A stretch of 64,000 bases of DNA from Ulota crispa (lineage: Eukaryota; Streptophyta; Bryopsida; Orthotrichales; Orthotrichaceae), in assembly GCA_963920765.1 (NCBI GenBank), contig OY987251.1, forward strand, positions 7,070,501-7,134,500, written 5' to 3'. Position 1 is the first letter of the stretch, and the number at the start of each line of letters is the position of its first letter. Below are positions 22,301 through 34,559 of this stretch, in pieces. A model generated the notes under the pieces. That model did no database searches and was not told the DNA's origin. It worked only from the letters and a program-made list of their open reading frames with translations. A program made the position numbers and the translations under genes.

Positions 22301-25300
22301 TTTACAATGAGCAAGTTCGTGATCTTCTCGTTACTGATGGAAGTCACAAGAAATATCCTTCTTGCAATTTTTTTGTCTCCCCCATGCTTTTAAAAATTAT
22401 TGATTTTTTTACCTTGTCTTTGTTGTGTGACAGTAGTAGCGTTCTAGTCTTTGAAAGAGCTTCTGTAAACTGTGCATGTATTTTAGTGGTGCTTACTCAA
22501 AGCAGGACTTCACTTTACAGGAGTGACGGAAGGTAAGATTGGAGTGGACGGCATAACTTTGTTCTTGTATGAATCCAGTGTAAGCCAATCCTTGATTACC
22601 AAGTTTTTTTTTACATGTTTTTAAAGCAAACAAAACCACTCCATGATTCTACCAATGTAAAACAACTGAGACTTTGCGACTATTTTCACTTGTATGTAGT
22701 TTTTGAGTTGTTTTGATATTCTAGTGTGTAGAAGGAAATTTTAATTAGTTTTATTTTTTAAGTGCCCTTGACATTAAAAACGCTGGAGATTCGGAATAAC
22801 TCACAACTAAATGGGCTGAATGTGCCTGACGCAAATATTATGCCAGTGAGGTCAACAGATGACGTTGTAGAGTTGATGAGATTAGGTCAAAAGAACAGAG
22901 TTGTTGGATCAACAAGTCTGAATGACCGGAGTAGCAGATCCCACAGGTATGAATTCCTCTTAATTTACTTTTTTTTGTTTTTACTTGTTTTATTTTATTC
23001 AATTAAAAGTGCATGTGTAATGAGAAATTAATTTGGCAACCATTAGAACAAACAAGGGTATTGGCAGCCACCATATTTGATTTAGGCAAGTCGTTGACCT
23101 ATACAAAGTGGTTGGCATTCCTTTTATATACCTTCTGTACAAGGCATCAAAAACCTACAAGAGATTGGTGGTTGTAAACTATACGTAACCAGTCTTATAA
23201 ATGGAAACACTTTAGTATCTACAAAAATAATAGGGTTTAGTTTAAAATCTACTGCTTTTGTAAATAAAGATTTTTAATATCTTTTAGACATATGAATACA
23301 TGTAAGGTCACAAAATTTTCAAAAGGTTGGCAATTTGCCTACCTCATGTAAGAATTGGAAGGCCGCAAAATCCTTCAAAATGGTTGGCCATCTCGTGTCC
23401 CTATCTTGCAAGGTTTTTGCACCGCTTTAGACACATCGTATTTAAGAAAATTGGTAAACTTTAAAGAACTTGACACTCTTTAGACACCCTTTTTGGACCA
23501 GAGATCTATACTTATCCAAGATTATAGAGTTGTGTGCATTTGAATGTTGTAATATAGGCTCATGCAAGTTTTGTTTATGAATACGATCATTCCCAATGTT
23601 GTAGTTGTTCACAACACTAGGTATGTCCTGCTGCTCTTTAATAGATGCACCAGGGGATCCCAAATAAGAATTTCATAACTACCTCAAGCAGCTAAAATCA
23701 CTGTTGAATGCCATATAATTTGTAAATTAACACCAGTGTATTCATATTTTTTTGTAGTTTAAAATTAAAATAAAATGTTGGTAGAAGTTTTGCTAAATCT
23801 AACCACGTTTGAGAATACTACTCATAATTAGCTTGAGTAGCTAAAAGCATTGCTAAATGTGCTCAATTTTGAAATGTTATTACCACGGTGTTCACTATTT
23901 GTGTAGCTAATGAGGAAAAATTGCTAGAAATCATGCTAAGTCTAGCCACATATGTGAACACTCCTCTTAATTTTGCTTAATGTGCTAAAACCCTGCTAAG
24001 TCGCTAAAATTTTGGCATCAACACTTTAAAAGAGCTGTAGTTATAAGCAAGACAAAATAATAGGTAGAGGTTTTGCTAATTTAGCCACATTTGTGAACAC
24101 TGCTTCATAATTAGTTCAAAGGGGTAAAAAGCGCTAAATGCGCCAAGTTATCAGATATTATCACTGCAATATTCATGTTGTGTAGCTAAAAAAGAAATTT
24201 GCTAGAAACCATGCCAATTCTGGCCACATATGTGCATGCTGCTCATAATTTTGCTCAAGTGTTCAAAAGCATTGCTGAATGTGCTAAAACTTCAAATTTC
24301 ACATTGTGTTTATCACATTTTTGATAACTATAAGACAAAATACTCTAAAGTAGAGTATGCTCAAAAAGTCTATGCTAAACTTTGGCAGCATCTGTGAGCA
24401 TTTGGGTGCATCTTGTGTTGATCAAATTTGGTCAAATTGAAGTAACAGTGGGCTCTGTGGCTACATTGCAGTGTGGTGACAGTGCATGTTCAAGGCACCG
24501 ACTTAGATTCAGGGAACATTTTCCGAGGCTCCCTCCACCTTGTTGACCTGGCTGGAAGTGAGAGAGTGGATAAATCTGAAGTGACTGGAGACCGACTGAA
24601 AGAAGCTCAGCATATCAATAAATCCTTGTCTGCTCTGGGTGATGTCATCTCTGCCTTAGCACAGAAAAATGGTCATGTTCCATACCGGAACAGCAAACTT
24701 ACCCAGCTCCTTCAAGACTCTTTAGGTAAAGTTTATTTCAATATATTGATCTTCTATTTTGCAAGCATTAGGAACATGTTGATAACAACAAATCTGTTGT
24801 GCTAATTGTGATTTATCATGAGTTCGTTGTTGAATTTGTTTAGAGTTTCACATATGGAGCTTCTGACAAGGCTGGATGATTTGTAACTCTTTCTCTTGTG
24901 ATTCATTATTGTGTTTTTGTTTTTTGTTTTTTTCATCCGACCAGGAGGTCAAGCAAAGACCTTGATGTTTGTACACATAAGCCCGGATGCTGACTCGTTT
25001 GGAGAGACAATTAGCACCCTGAAGTTTGCGGAAAGAGTGGCAACTGTGGAGCTTGGTGCCGCTCGAAGTAACAAGGAGAGTGGGGAGATTCAGACGCTGA
25101 AGGATCAGGTTCACATACCTGAACTGGTGGATTTTGTTTTTCCCACTTTGCTCCTTTATTCTTGAAGAATTTACCATGGAGAAAATCCTCACAAGTTTTA
25201 TAATTGAATTCGTAATAACTGCAAGTTGTCATTAATATTATTTTCAACTATGTTGTGTTATGTTTATGCTACTCCTTATACAAATCATTATGCAAGATAG

Positions 25301-28300
25301 AAACATATTTATTATAGTAGAATTACTTTATACATCACCGAGGACATTTTCAATACTTTTGTAACATAACAAATTCAAGTTTGAAATTTTCTGATGTTTG
25401 TTTTCAAATGCACAGGAATTTGAACTTACTGCCACAGCTGCATTTATCTTGCTCAAGCTCACCTCAACCAAATTGTAGGTTTCAACAAAGTTAGATTTGT
25501 GAAGGCTTTAGATTATGAAACTTTCCATAACTCTTTTTACATTTGCTTCAGGTGAATCAACTCAAAGACGTCGTCGCCAAGAGAGACGCGGAGATAACTT
25601 TTCTTCACACTATGGTAGAGCAGCTTGAAAAACCAAACACCGACAATAACAACAACAATAACAACAACAATAACAACAACAATAACAACAACAGCACTAA
25701 CTCAAAGTCGAAGTCCAAGCCAACAAACGCATCCAAACCTCGCCGACGGACGAGAAACGAACCACAGCCTCCACGGAATCAAAAGTCCACTGCAGAAAAT
25801 GGAAATGCGAACGCGGAGGTGTGTTTAATCTCAAGTAGGTCCAATTGTCCTGTGCATACCATTACCACCGGTCATGAGTACTGTATACCTCCCTTGCAGC
25901 TCTTCAAAATCAAAGTAGCCTTAAAAAAACAAAAACATAAACAAAACAAATAATTACATTGAAAATGACCTCCATAGCTATATGTATTCCTTTTCAGTAA
26001 GTCAATCCCGTACTCTTGTCCTTATGCATTGAAGAATCTCAGATTGTGTGAACATCTCTTATCTCGCACTTACTCTAAAGTTTTTGTTTACTGACACTTT
26101 AGCAGTACCTTGTTTTGTCGAGAGGTGGATTTAGTTAGAGTTCACTCCGGTTGAAAACTCGGGGTTTTTGAACAGGGTTTTCAGTAAAAACTAAGACCGT
26201 TTCAGAAACCTTGAGAAAGCACTATATGAAGAATCTTCTTCCCTAATTTTACTGAGAATCCTGTTTTTTCATTTCTTCCAAATTTTACGTTGTTCTAGTT
26301 ACACTGAATATTGCGTTTAGGTTGCCTTAACAATTAGGTTGCCTTACCCTTGAAAGTTACCTCATGACTCATTCCTTGGCCACTTGGAGGCGCATGCAAC
26401 TCTCTAATTATTAAAATTTCACATGAATTACGACTAGTTTGTTTTTCTGCAGCGCTGCTATTGTTGCCAAGTCCTTATTGTTGTTGAAAATTGTGTATTG
26501 CAGTAAGTGTTGACAAAAATTATTGTAGTATCAGTGAGTATTTATGCAGTTTTAAAAATCAAGAAATTATTGTGGGGCAACCAAAATGCACTATTTAGTG
26601 TACTGGTTGTTGCATTTTTTGTTTTTTGGTATATAATTGAGTAATTGCTTGTGGTTACCAGGCACGTCAATCAATGCGCAAAAATCCAGGAGGAAAGAAG
26701 ATGCCGACGTCGCTGGTGATGAGTAGCATGGGCCACGGTGACCCCGAGGATTCCACCGAGCACTTCGACTCGTCCTCGGCGTGCTCGCAAGTGGACTCTC
26801 CCTCAGAAACCAAGGTGCAATTTGAGGTGAGTGAGGGCGGGGCTCCGGTGAACAACGTGTTTGAGAAGCTCAAACTCCTTAAGAGTCGTCGTGCAAATGG
26901 AAACCACCGGGGCTACAACCACACCACCACCATCATTGACAAGTCCTTGGATGATGCTCAGCCATGTGGAGATGATGCTCTGTCTTCTTGGCAGGACTTT
27001 GAGCAACTCAAGGGCGACAACGGCCGCTACTCCGGAGCTTCACAGGTTTTGAACAGTGACGCCTCTGCTGCTGGTGTTATTGCTGCTGCTTCTGCTGCTG
27101 CTTCCAACCTGCACAATGGTTTGCGTCACCACCACAGGCCTCAGTTCAGTAGTAGCTCTGCCCAGGATCTTGCAAATGGAAGCCTTGAAAACATTCTATT
27201 GGAGACCATTGGAGGCAACATTGTGCCTGGCCAGAATGCTCAGGACGTTGCTGCCGGCAAGCGGATGTCGTTTCTGTTGAACGACGTGGGATTGGACGAC
27301 GACTACGGTGACGAGAGTGAAGTGTTTGAGTCCCGAGGTACTTGTCAGGATGACAACAGCAGCTTGTATTCGGACAGTGGTATGTCCGGTGAAGCTGACC
27401 TCTCTGGGTCAAGCCTGGTGGAGCAGTACAAGAAGGGGAGGTCCACGGCCTCTTCTCGACCTCACAATGACCGGAAGTAAGCTTGCAAACCTTTAGAGTT
27501 GCTCAAAGCTAGCAATCCTTGTTGTTATACCTTCCCTACAAAGGAATTGGCATTTTTTTGAGCTGAAACTCAAGTTTCAAACCTATCAAAGCTTTTGATT
27601 TTTTATTAAGCTCTAAACACATGAATAAGCCTCTTATTAAGCCAATGCTCGTTTGTGAACCTCCATTGGCAAAGTTCCTCAAAATAAGCACACCTTGTTT
27701 TCTGCCTCCTTACAAAGGAATCGGCTTTGTTTTGAGCTAAATCTCTTAGTTTTATACCTATCAAAGCTTCTTCTAGGCACAATGAAAAAGTCTGTTATTA
27801 GCCCAATGCTTGGTTGTGAACTTCCATGGGCAGAGTTCCTCAAACTAAGCACGCCTTGTTTTATGCCTTTCTACAAAGGAATTGGCATTGTTTTGAGCTG
27901 AGTCTCTAGTTTGTATCTACCAAAAGCTTTTTTTTTCAGCTCTCAGGACTATTGTATTTGTCTAGCTTTCTTCCTGTTTTTGTGATTATGAGTCCCTTTG
28001 CTCTGAGTTTGTATTACTGGCACTCCAAACTGCTTCAAAGTTACAGACATATGCTTGTAATCAAAGCTCTATAAATTGCGACATTACATCAATATTTTTC
28101 ATGTCGTTTTCCTTTGCTCTTTTTCAATTTTTTTATAAAGAAGGGAGGTAGTGCTTGTCAATGAATTGTGACAAGTATTAAATGATTTAATGCCTCTTCG
28201 CTTTTTTTGGAGCTTTTAGTTTGACGCATTGTTTGTTTTGTTTTTTTTTATTGTGCATTGTTTTTGGGACAGGGGGGTGTTGCAAAGTGAGATTGCTGCA

Positions 28301-28528
28301 ACACCGGTTACAAGTGCCTCCAGAGCTTCACCGATGAAAGAAGACAGGAAATCAACGGCAGGGCTCACGCAAGTGCGGTCCCGGAAACACAAAGTTGCCG
28401 GAAACGCTGGAAATGCTGGCAATGCTGCAGTTGGTGCTGCTTTTGCTGCTGACAAGCCACCTCCAAAGCGGAGTGCTCATCTCCCCGGAAATTCCAACCA
28501 AGAGGTTGAACATGCTAGTATGTCTTGA
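16304..28528 (+). CDS. Kinesin-14 with N-terminal calponin-homology domain (KCH)
   Basis: Minus-end-directed motor of the plant KCH class, which links actin (CH domain) to microtubules. Twenty exons: 16304-16622, 17312-17469, 17719-17853, 18442-18820, 19073-19203, 19396-19473, 19799-19906, 20023-20124, 20277-20552, 20806-20887, 20967-21068, 21324-21506, 21824-21930, 22174-22352, 22782-22946, 24472-24725, 24945-25108, 25552-25818, 26662-27476, 28273-28528. Phases agree throughout and give 1419 residues. CH domain about 112-235 (AARRAEEA, then WLQTMVG); coiled coil about 440-620; kinesin-14 neck and motor entry [11 protein letters not shown] near 624; P-loop GQTGSGKT near 712; switch [10 protein letters not shown]; switch [10 protein letters not shown]. 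The tail has an Asn run and low complexity. A TGA lies 24 bp before the chosen ATG. One intron is AT-AC. Exon 5's donor (GAT-GTACGT) and the last exon are the least certain. Confidence 0.93.
22353..22781 (+). other. U12-type AT-AC intron in kinesin-14
   Basis: No GT donor fits here. The intron begins ATATCCTTCT, matching the U12 donor consensus ATATCCTTT, and ends CCCTTGACATTAAAAAC, with a U12-like branch site (A at 22771) 10 nt before the terminal AC. Removing exactly this segment joins GGAAGTCACAAGAA to GCTGGAGATTCGG and gives [16 protein letters not shown], the expected conserved kinesin-14 sequence in frame. Confidence 0.85.
23780..24350. repeat. Diverged tandem repeat in kinesin intron 15, units of about 180-190 bp
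   Basis: About three units share the phrases TTTTGCTAAATCTAACCAC, GAACACT, AGCTAAAAGCATTGCTAAAT and GAGGAAAAATTGCTAGAAAT. Similar phrases occur intergenically at 49180-49310, so the unit is a dispersed repeat amplified within the 1.5-kb intron. Confidence 0.55.
25638..25695 (+). repeat. AAC/AAT trinucleotide repeat coding a poly-Asn run
   Basis: A run of AAC and AAT codons in kinesin exon 18 codes about 17 consecutive Asn just after the coiled-coil end of the motor neck region (QLEKPNTD). AAC and AAT codons alternate, so the array is imperfect at DNA level. Likely a disordered spacer of variable length. Confidence 0.85.
26301..26601. mobile_element. MITE-like repeat (family E), copy 2, in kinesin intron 18
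   Basis: The inverted ends ACACTGAATATTGCGTTTAG and CAAAATGCACTATTTAGTGT match those of 7476-7701 and 49701-49968. It lies in reverse orientation relative to those copies: the interior reads GTTACCTCATGACTCATTCC. Confidence 0.65.
27510..27930. repeat. Tandem repeat of about 172 bp, 2.3 copies, in the last kinesin intron
   Basis: The phrases CTACAAAGGAATTGGCATT, ATACCTATCAAAGCTT and TTGTGAAC(C/T)TCCAT recur at a spacing of about 170 bp. It occupies half of the 796-bp intron 19. No coding role. Confidence 0.7.
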
Positions 28529-29189
28529 ACTAACGTTTTTTGCTATTCATTGTTTAGATTGTTGGGCATTTGCATTAGGGTTTTTTATTATTTTTTCCTC
28601 TTTTACTAACAAATGCTTAGTTCTTTCTATATGTGGATTTTAATTCAATTTATAATGTTTTTAATGTTGAGAAAATGTGATGGATACCTCTAAAGTTTGC
28701 AATATTTGTATGGATGCCCTTGGTTTCTCCAAAGTTGCACAAATACCCGTAGTGGTACATTGAGAAGCATTGGATTTATGTTGTTATAGTATCAAATGAG
28801 GGTTAAGTTGACTTTAGTGAAGGGCAAATGGTATTCCTCTTTATTTTTGAAATAGTGTAAAAATCACAATCAAATTGCTTGATGTTGATATTTTTTCTTA
28901 GTATTTTCTTTGAAAGTGAAGATTATATTTGAATACTTTGTCAATTCAATAGAAGAATCTTTTACAATGCATAGCGTATTTCAAATGTGCCAATCAAATG
29001 AAACTAAGGTTCTATAATGTTTTTCATATAGTCCTAGCTAGCAATTTAACTACTTATGAACTATTCATTGGAATTATGGACTTTCTGTATGTCCCTAAAC
29101 ATTGAAGATTTCTCACTATTTTGCATATATATATATATATATATTTTACTTCAAAGTTTTGCATGTCTTTTTGTTTTTGGACTATTGCA

Positions 29190-29439
29190 TGTAGGGTAAG
29201 GCCTCACGCAAGGACATTCTCACGGTCCAAGTAACTAGTGTTGCAAACATGAGATTGCCCAAGCATGAGGCCCCTAGCTTGTGTAGATGTTGCTTGAAAC
29301 AAATATTACCACCTGTCCTTTTTGTTGGCAAGAGTGACATTATGCAATGTCACACCACTTTGCAATTTCTAATTATGTTCACAAGCATAAGGCAACTAAA
29401 AATACAAAGGGTTTTTTTTCAAGCAACATTTACGTATGA
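29190..29439. repeat. Dispersed repeat with internal foldback (family G), copy 2
   Basis: Counterpart of 6868-7113. The inner inverted pair is ATGTTGCTTGAA (29287) and TTCAAGCAACAT (29419). The copies differ at many positions. Confidence 0.6.
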
Positions 29440-30210
29440 AAATTGGGTAGTTTGTTTTTAGTTAAATGTGGCATTAGATTATTTGTAAATATTTATTTTT
29501 CTATGTTTTCTGTAATCAATTTTTTTGGATAATAGTGTGAATGTGAATGTGATGAGTTACAGGCAATAGGAGGTCAACAATTGGTACAACATCTTTAACC
29601 ACTTGGAGGTGAAGATTAGCAAGTCATATCTTTTGGTAAGTCTAATTTTCTTTTTGTGTAGTTTAGTTCTTGTTTTTATTTATTTTTGATCTTGTACAAG
29701 TTACTTCAAAAATGACATGCAATTTGAATATAAAAAGGTCAATAGGAGTAGGCAATTTTCTTAGAGCTCCAAATAATTAATAAAAGAACCCTAATAACAT
29801 CTCAAGTAATAAACTTCAAGTGGATTAAGCACAACATATGTGTCAATGATTTTATTAGTTCATCATACTAGAGAATATTTTTGGTTCACTTTTATCACTT
29901 TGTTTTCCAACAAATGTAATGCTCTCCGCTTCTTCTCGTAATGTAAAATTTGGTGCCATTTAAATTTGACTTACTTTCTTTGTTTTGATCAAACCAAACA
30001 CGTGGTTTTTGTGTACTTACTTTTTCTTTTTGCAAAGAGAATCAATGGTTTGTCTTGGACAAGAGACAAAAAATATAATGAGCAAACAAATACACAAATA
30101 TGGTTTATGACAACAAAACTATTTAGGATCAACTTTTGACCTATTAAACATGTGTAAGCCTCTTAAAAATACAATTCTATTAGTAGAACGTACATTGCTT
30201 TATTGTTGAT

Positions 30211-30560
30211 TTAACCCTTAAACAATGGGCTAGTCACTATGGCCAAAAGTGGGTTGTTGTAGATATGGAAATTGCTTGCTATAGCAATGTGGCAAAGTGC
30301 CCACAAAATATTACTATTGTCAATAGTTGAACAAGCCAACATTGTATGTTGTCCTCATGGAAATTGCAAAAAGATAGTATGGGACCAAACATTGTTTCTA
30401 TGAGTTTTCTCACAATTTGAGTACCTCAAAGCATGAGTGCATTCAATGAGGCTATTTTTTGCCTTCCATGATGGGTTGCTTTTCCATGATCACTTTTTTA
30501 AAAATGATGAAAAGTAGTTTTCTTACATCTAGTAAACTATTTTTTGTCATCCATTAGATA
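30211..30560. repeat. Dispersed repeat (family D), copy 1
   Basis: Starts TTAACCCTTAAACAATGGG. The stretch through GTTGTCCTCATGG, CTCACAATTTGAGTACC, GAATGAGGCTATTTTTTGCC and CATGATCACTT matches, in reverse, 49980-50290 and 34560-34830. No matching right terminus was found. Confidence 0.55.
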
Positions 30561-30580
30561 AAAATCATCCACCTTGGTGT

Positions 30581-30815
30581 TTAACCTTTAAATGCCTACA
30601 AGACCCTTTGCGGCCAATTCAATACAAGGTGTTTTTCTTGTACTTGGAATGGATCTACACCATTATTACATTTGAGATCAATAAAAGAGTTGAAATATAG
30701 ATCAACGCACTTTTTGTGAGCTATTTGAGATCCCAAATAAAAACTTATTGTTGGTAGTAAATGCCAATTACTATAATAATGTATCTACTATCTCCGTGGG
30801 ATGTTTAAGAGTTAA
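30581..30815. mobile_element. TTAA-flanked MITE (piggyBac-like), subfamily A, copy 2
   Basis: The ends are TTAACCTTTAAATG and TGTTTAAGAGTTAA. The interior aligns along its length with 3621-3860: CCCTTTGCGGCCAATTC, ATTACATTTGAGATCAA, GAAATATAGATCAACGC, TATTTGAGATCCCAAAT. Divergence of the ends shows an old insertion. Confidence 0.75.
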
Positions 30816-32240
30816 TGGTTAAAATTCTACAAAAAATACATCATTTCTACAATGCAACAAACAACTTTGTTATAAGCATATTTATCTCAAAATCTGAAAT
30901 ACTTACTAATGAAGATTTACATTCAAATTTAAGACATGACAATGTAACTTGCCACCCAATCATAGAAATGAGATATTGAGTAATTGAGTAATCAACTTTG
31001 TTTGCTTTGTCTGCTATGTTGTATACTACCTCAATGTCAATGTATTGTTCATACTAGAATATGTAGGACCCACTAGGTGTACCATGTATTGTGTGCCTAG
31101 TATGATGTAGCTCTTTGGTTTTCCAACTACCAATGTCCTATGGTGTTTTAGCTACTTCAAAGTTCATAAACTTTAGAGTAACTTAATTCCAACAATTTAT
31201 ACATATCCCACGCATTGCAACACTATGACTTGTTTTCACACATGGACAACTCTACATTTTACTAAGCATGCATCACCAATTTTTCCATTCATTGTACAAA
31301 CAAGACAACAACCACCAATAGTATACAAGAAAATGTGTTTCTTAGTGAGCATTTAACCCCTATCTACCCAAGCCGTTTTCACCAAAATTCGGGTTTGGGG
31401 AGACCTACAACTTTGATGCATTGTATCTTAGCTGTTTGGATGATCCAAAACAAATGACCAAAAAAAAAAATAGGACATCTACATAGAAAAGGGCTTGCAA
31501 AATTTGGTAAATTTTGATATATTGTGAAAGAGGGAGATAACAACATTTGAACGAACAAAATGTGATGACAAAATCTCATTTTTGGCAAGGAGTTGCTATT
31601 TGTTGATATTTACAAAATTTTGAAAGCCCCTAATCCACCTCAAATTTTGTGAGTAGCAAGATAAGATGTGAATGCACACACATGTAAATCATTGAAAATT
31701 TGTGTTTCTTTGGATGTTAAGTTTTAAGACTTTGAATTACTATTACAACAAAAACAATAATCAACATAGTTGATGAGGGTTGTCATAACAAAGGTTTGGA
31801 ACTTGCTTGAGCCCTTATAGGCCAATTTCTTGCCACCACAAAACACACATAAAGAAACTTGCAGTACATATTGACCATTTGCAAGTTGTAAAATGATGCT
31901 TGCCATCTTGTCACATATGGTGTTCCACCCAATTGAGGCTCTCAAGGTGTATGTACAATGTTTGGCTTGCTCTACCATTACTCCAATTGCATGAACCACT
32001 TCAATAGTGGGTGTCAAATCTGGCCAATTTTCCAATTTTCCCACCCCATAACTTTGCAAGGATCACCCCATAACTCAACCACTTTTGCAAGTTATAAGGC
32101 ACGATCATCACCCACCTCTAGAGGTGCTTGACAACTATGGCCCCTCTTTATAAAAGTTATCAAGCGATCTTGTAGCTCTCTTCTAGCACGCTAACCTCCT
32201 CTCACGATTGAATCCTAAATTCTAATTTACGCAATTTTAT

Positions 32241-32710
32241 GATATTAAAGAGGGTAGAATGTGATATTAAAGAGGTTAGGGTGTGATATTAGAGAGGTAG
32301 GGTGTGATATTAAAGAGGTTAGGGTGTGATATTAAAGTAGGGGTGTGATATTAAAGTAGGGGTGTGATACTAAAGAGGTAGGGCATGATATTAAAGAGGG
32401 AGGATGTCATATTAAAGAGGGATGGTGTGATATTAAAGAGGGAGGATGTGATATCAAAGAGGTTAGTGTAACTACTAATCATACTACTAAAATCTCAATT
32501 ACCTTTGTAATATCACATCCTCACCTCTTTAATATCACACCTTACCTCTTTAATATCACACCCCTACCTCTTTAATATCATGCCCTCCCTCTTTAATATC
32601 ACATCCTACATTTTTAATATCACACCCTATATCTTTAGTATCACACCCTAACCTCTTTAATATCACACCGTAACCTCTTTAATATCACATCTCCATTCTT
32701 TGTGATATTA
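32241..32710. repeat. Inverted minisatellite: opposed arrays of an approximately 21-bp unit
   Basis: The left array (32241-32468) holds about 11 units of GATATTAAAGAGGTTAGGGTGT with variants. After a 40-bp unique centre, the right array (32508-32710) holds about 9 units of the reverse complement (CTCTTTAATATCACACCCTAAC). The transcript or single strand would fold into one large imperfect hairpin. No coding potential. Confidence 0.85.
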
Positions 32711-34060
32711 TGGATACAATCACAATGACTTTTGTAATATCACATATGTCCCTTTATAATATTAGTATATCACACATCAATCTTTGTGACATTATCTCGT
32801 ACATAAGTTATGAAGACTTATTGAAGTTTTTATCAAGGAGTTTGTGAAACTTTGCAAGAGTGGTTATTTTGGATATTGTGGTTCAGCCACCACCTTGTAA
32901 CTTTAAGAAAACTTCCAAATAAACTTATCCTGAAACCTTAACAAATTGAAAGTTTGACACCTACTAATGCCTTAATAATTGTAATTTACAATAAAGTCCA
33001 AAAATTAGATCCAATACACCAAAGAGGCTTGTGATATCTTGCAAAAAACTTTTAGTCCTTTGGGGCGTTCAAGGAGTAAAACCTAGTTGGAAATTGATAA
33101 ACCTTGCTTTGCAAACAAAAAGGATCATTCATGAAGTGTGTGCATGTTTTAAACAAAATACAATCCAACTTACCACGTAAATATGCATGAATGTAATGTT
33201 CTTTGCTCAAAACATGAGAGTCCAAACCACTAGTATGTGAACATAAATAGAGGTGTAGTTAACCAAGCAAACATAATTGAGGTAAAACAATTGATTGATT
33301 TTAGAAAACTTAACTTGAATATATACATTGGTACATTTGAATTGAGTATATTCCAAGTTGTAGTTAAGCCCAAATTGGTCAAGCAAATAAAAAAGCCCTA
33401 GCAATTCTTGACTCACCATTCTATTTTGTAGCTAAATTCATACATCACAATAGTCTACAGTACCTAATCCCAAATAGATTTCTTGCTAATTATAAAAATT
33501 TTACTTTTTATTTTTAATAAATTAGATGTGTTTTCCAATGAGGTATACCAATACCAAAACACCACAACATTGACATTCTACTTACATCATTTTTCGGTTT
33601 TAGTGCATATACAAAGAATACGAAGAGTCTTCACATTACAATATAAATCCATTTTCACCTTTGTTTTAGTTTTGAAATCGTATGAATAAAATGTATTCTC
33701 AATCAACATGATTACAATAGTGTTTTGTGTTATTTTGACATTTATTGTACCCATACACACCTATCAATTAATTGAAAAAACATTGAAATTATCAACAATA
33801 TTTGGGGATTGAGATGTTTGCGTTATAGGTGGCCTCAAAAGCATCATTCAAACTAAACTTGTGATAAGAACTACAACCAATGCCTTCAACCAATGTCCAA
33901 GGAGAATTGGCATTTTGTGTATTGTCAACCAATTCAAATTCCAAAAGAGCCAATTGAACTTGAAACTATCAACTAAAACACTTCCCTTCTTTTTTAAACT
34001 AGCAATAGTACATTACAAAATAAATATATATAATATCTAGTGCAATTCAATGAAAAACCA

Positions 34061-34232
34061 GTTGAAAATGGAAAGTGCCAAATTTTAACCCCTAAACATC
34101 TGGGGGTCATCGTGGAAACACGGGTTTAGTGTATTTTGCGCGGACAGTTGAAAATGGAAAGTGCCAAATTTTAACCCCTAAACATCTGGGGGTCATCGTG
34201 GAAACACGGGTTTAGTGTATTTTGCGCGGACA
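34061..34232. repeat. Exact 86-bp tandem duplication
   Basis: GTTGAAAATGGAAAGTGCCA at 34061 recurs at 34147, and the two 86-bp units are identical. Each holds the left end and first half of the adjoining TTAA element, ending GCGCGGACA. The duplication is therefore recent and younger than that insertion. Confidence 0.95.
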
Positions 34233-34263
34233 AAAAATGTCCTCTTCGACATTTAGGGGTTAA
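34171..34263. mobile_element. Short TTAA-flanked MITE, 93 bp
   Basis: TTAA-CCCCTAAACATCTGGGG at the left; ACATTTAGGGG-TTAA at the right. The interior TTTAGTGTATTTTGCGCGG resembles the interior of the 70-bp element at 54831-54900 (TGTAGTGTATTTC). Its left half is duplicated just upstream. Confidence 0.75.
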
Positions 34264-34559
34264 GTGGTAAAACCAAAACTTCTCCCCAAACGCTACCTTG
34301 GACTCAAAAAAAAGCACAAAAGTGGAGCCTACCATCTTCCCCAAAACACAACACAAATGCATTATATTGAACTTTTCTTTTCTTCCAATTCCTAGGGTCC
34401 CCTTCCCCTTACACTTTTCCTACACACGAATTATGTTCAAGGGCTTTTGATCAAAATGTTTATTAGCTCTGGACCATAAGGGAGTATGCTAAGGGAATTT
34501 GAATGCTACAAGGACAAATCTTGTTCTACTTGACAACAGAACTAGTCTTGATGCAGACA

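Noticed and set aside
25948-26640. Possible CRISPR-like or phage-like structure in spaced repeats
   Set aside because: The repeats are a MITE copy in an intron of a plant gene; no regular repeat-spacer pattern occurs anywhere in the window.
27146-27412. Minus-strand open frame opposite kinesin exon 19
   Set aside because: Shadow of the coding exon; the plus frame matches exon phase and composition.
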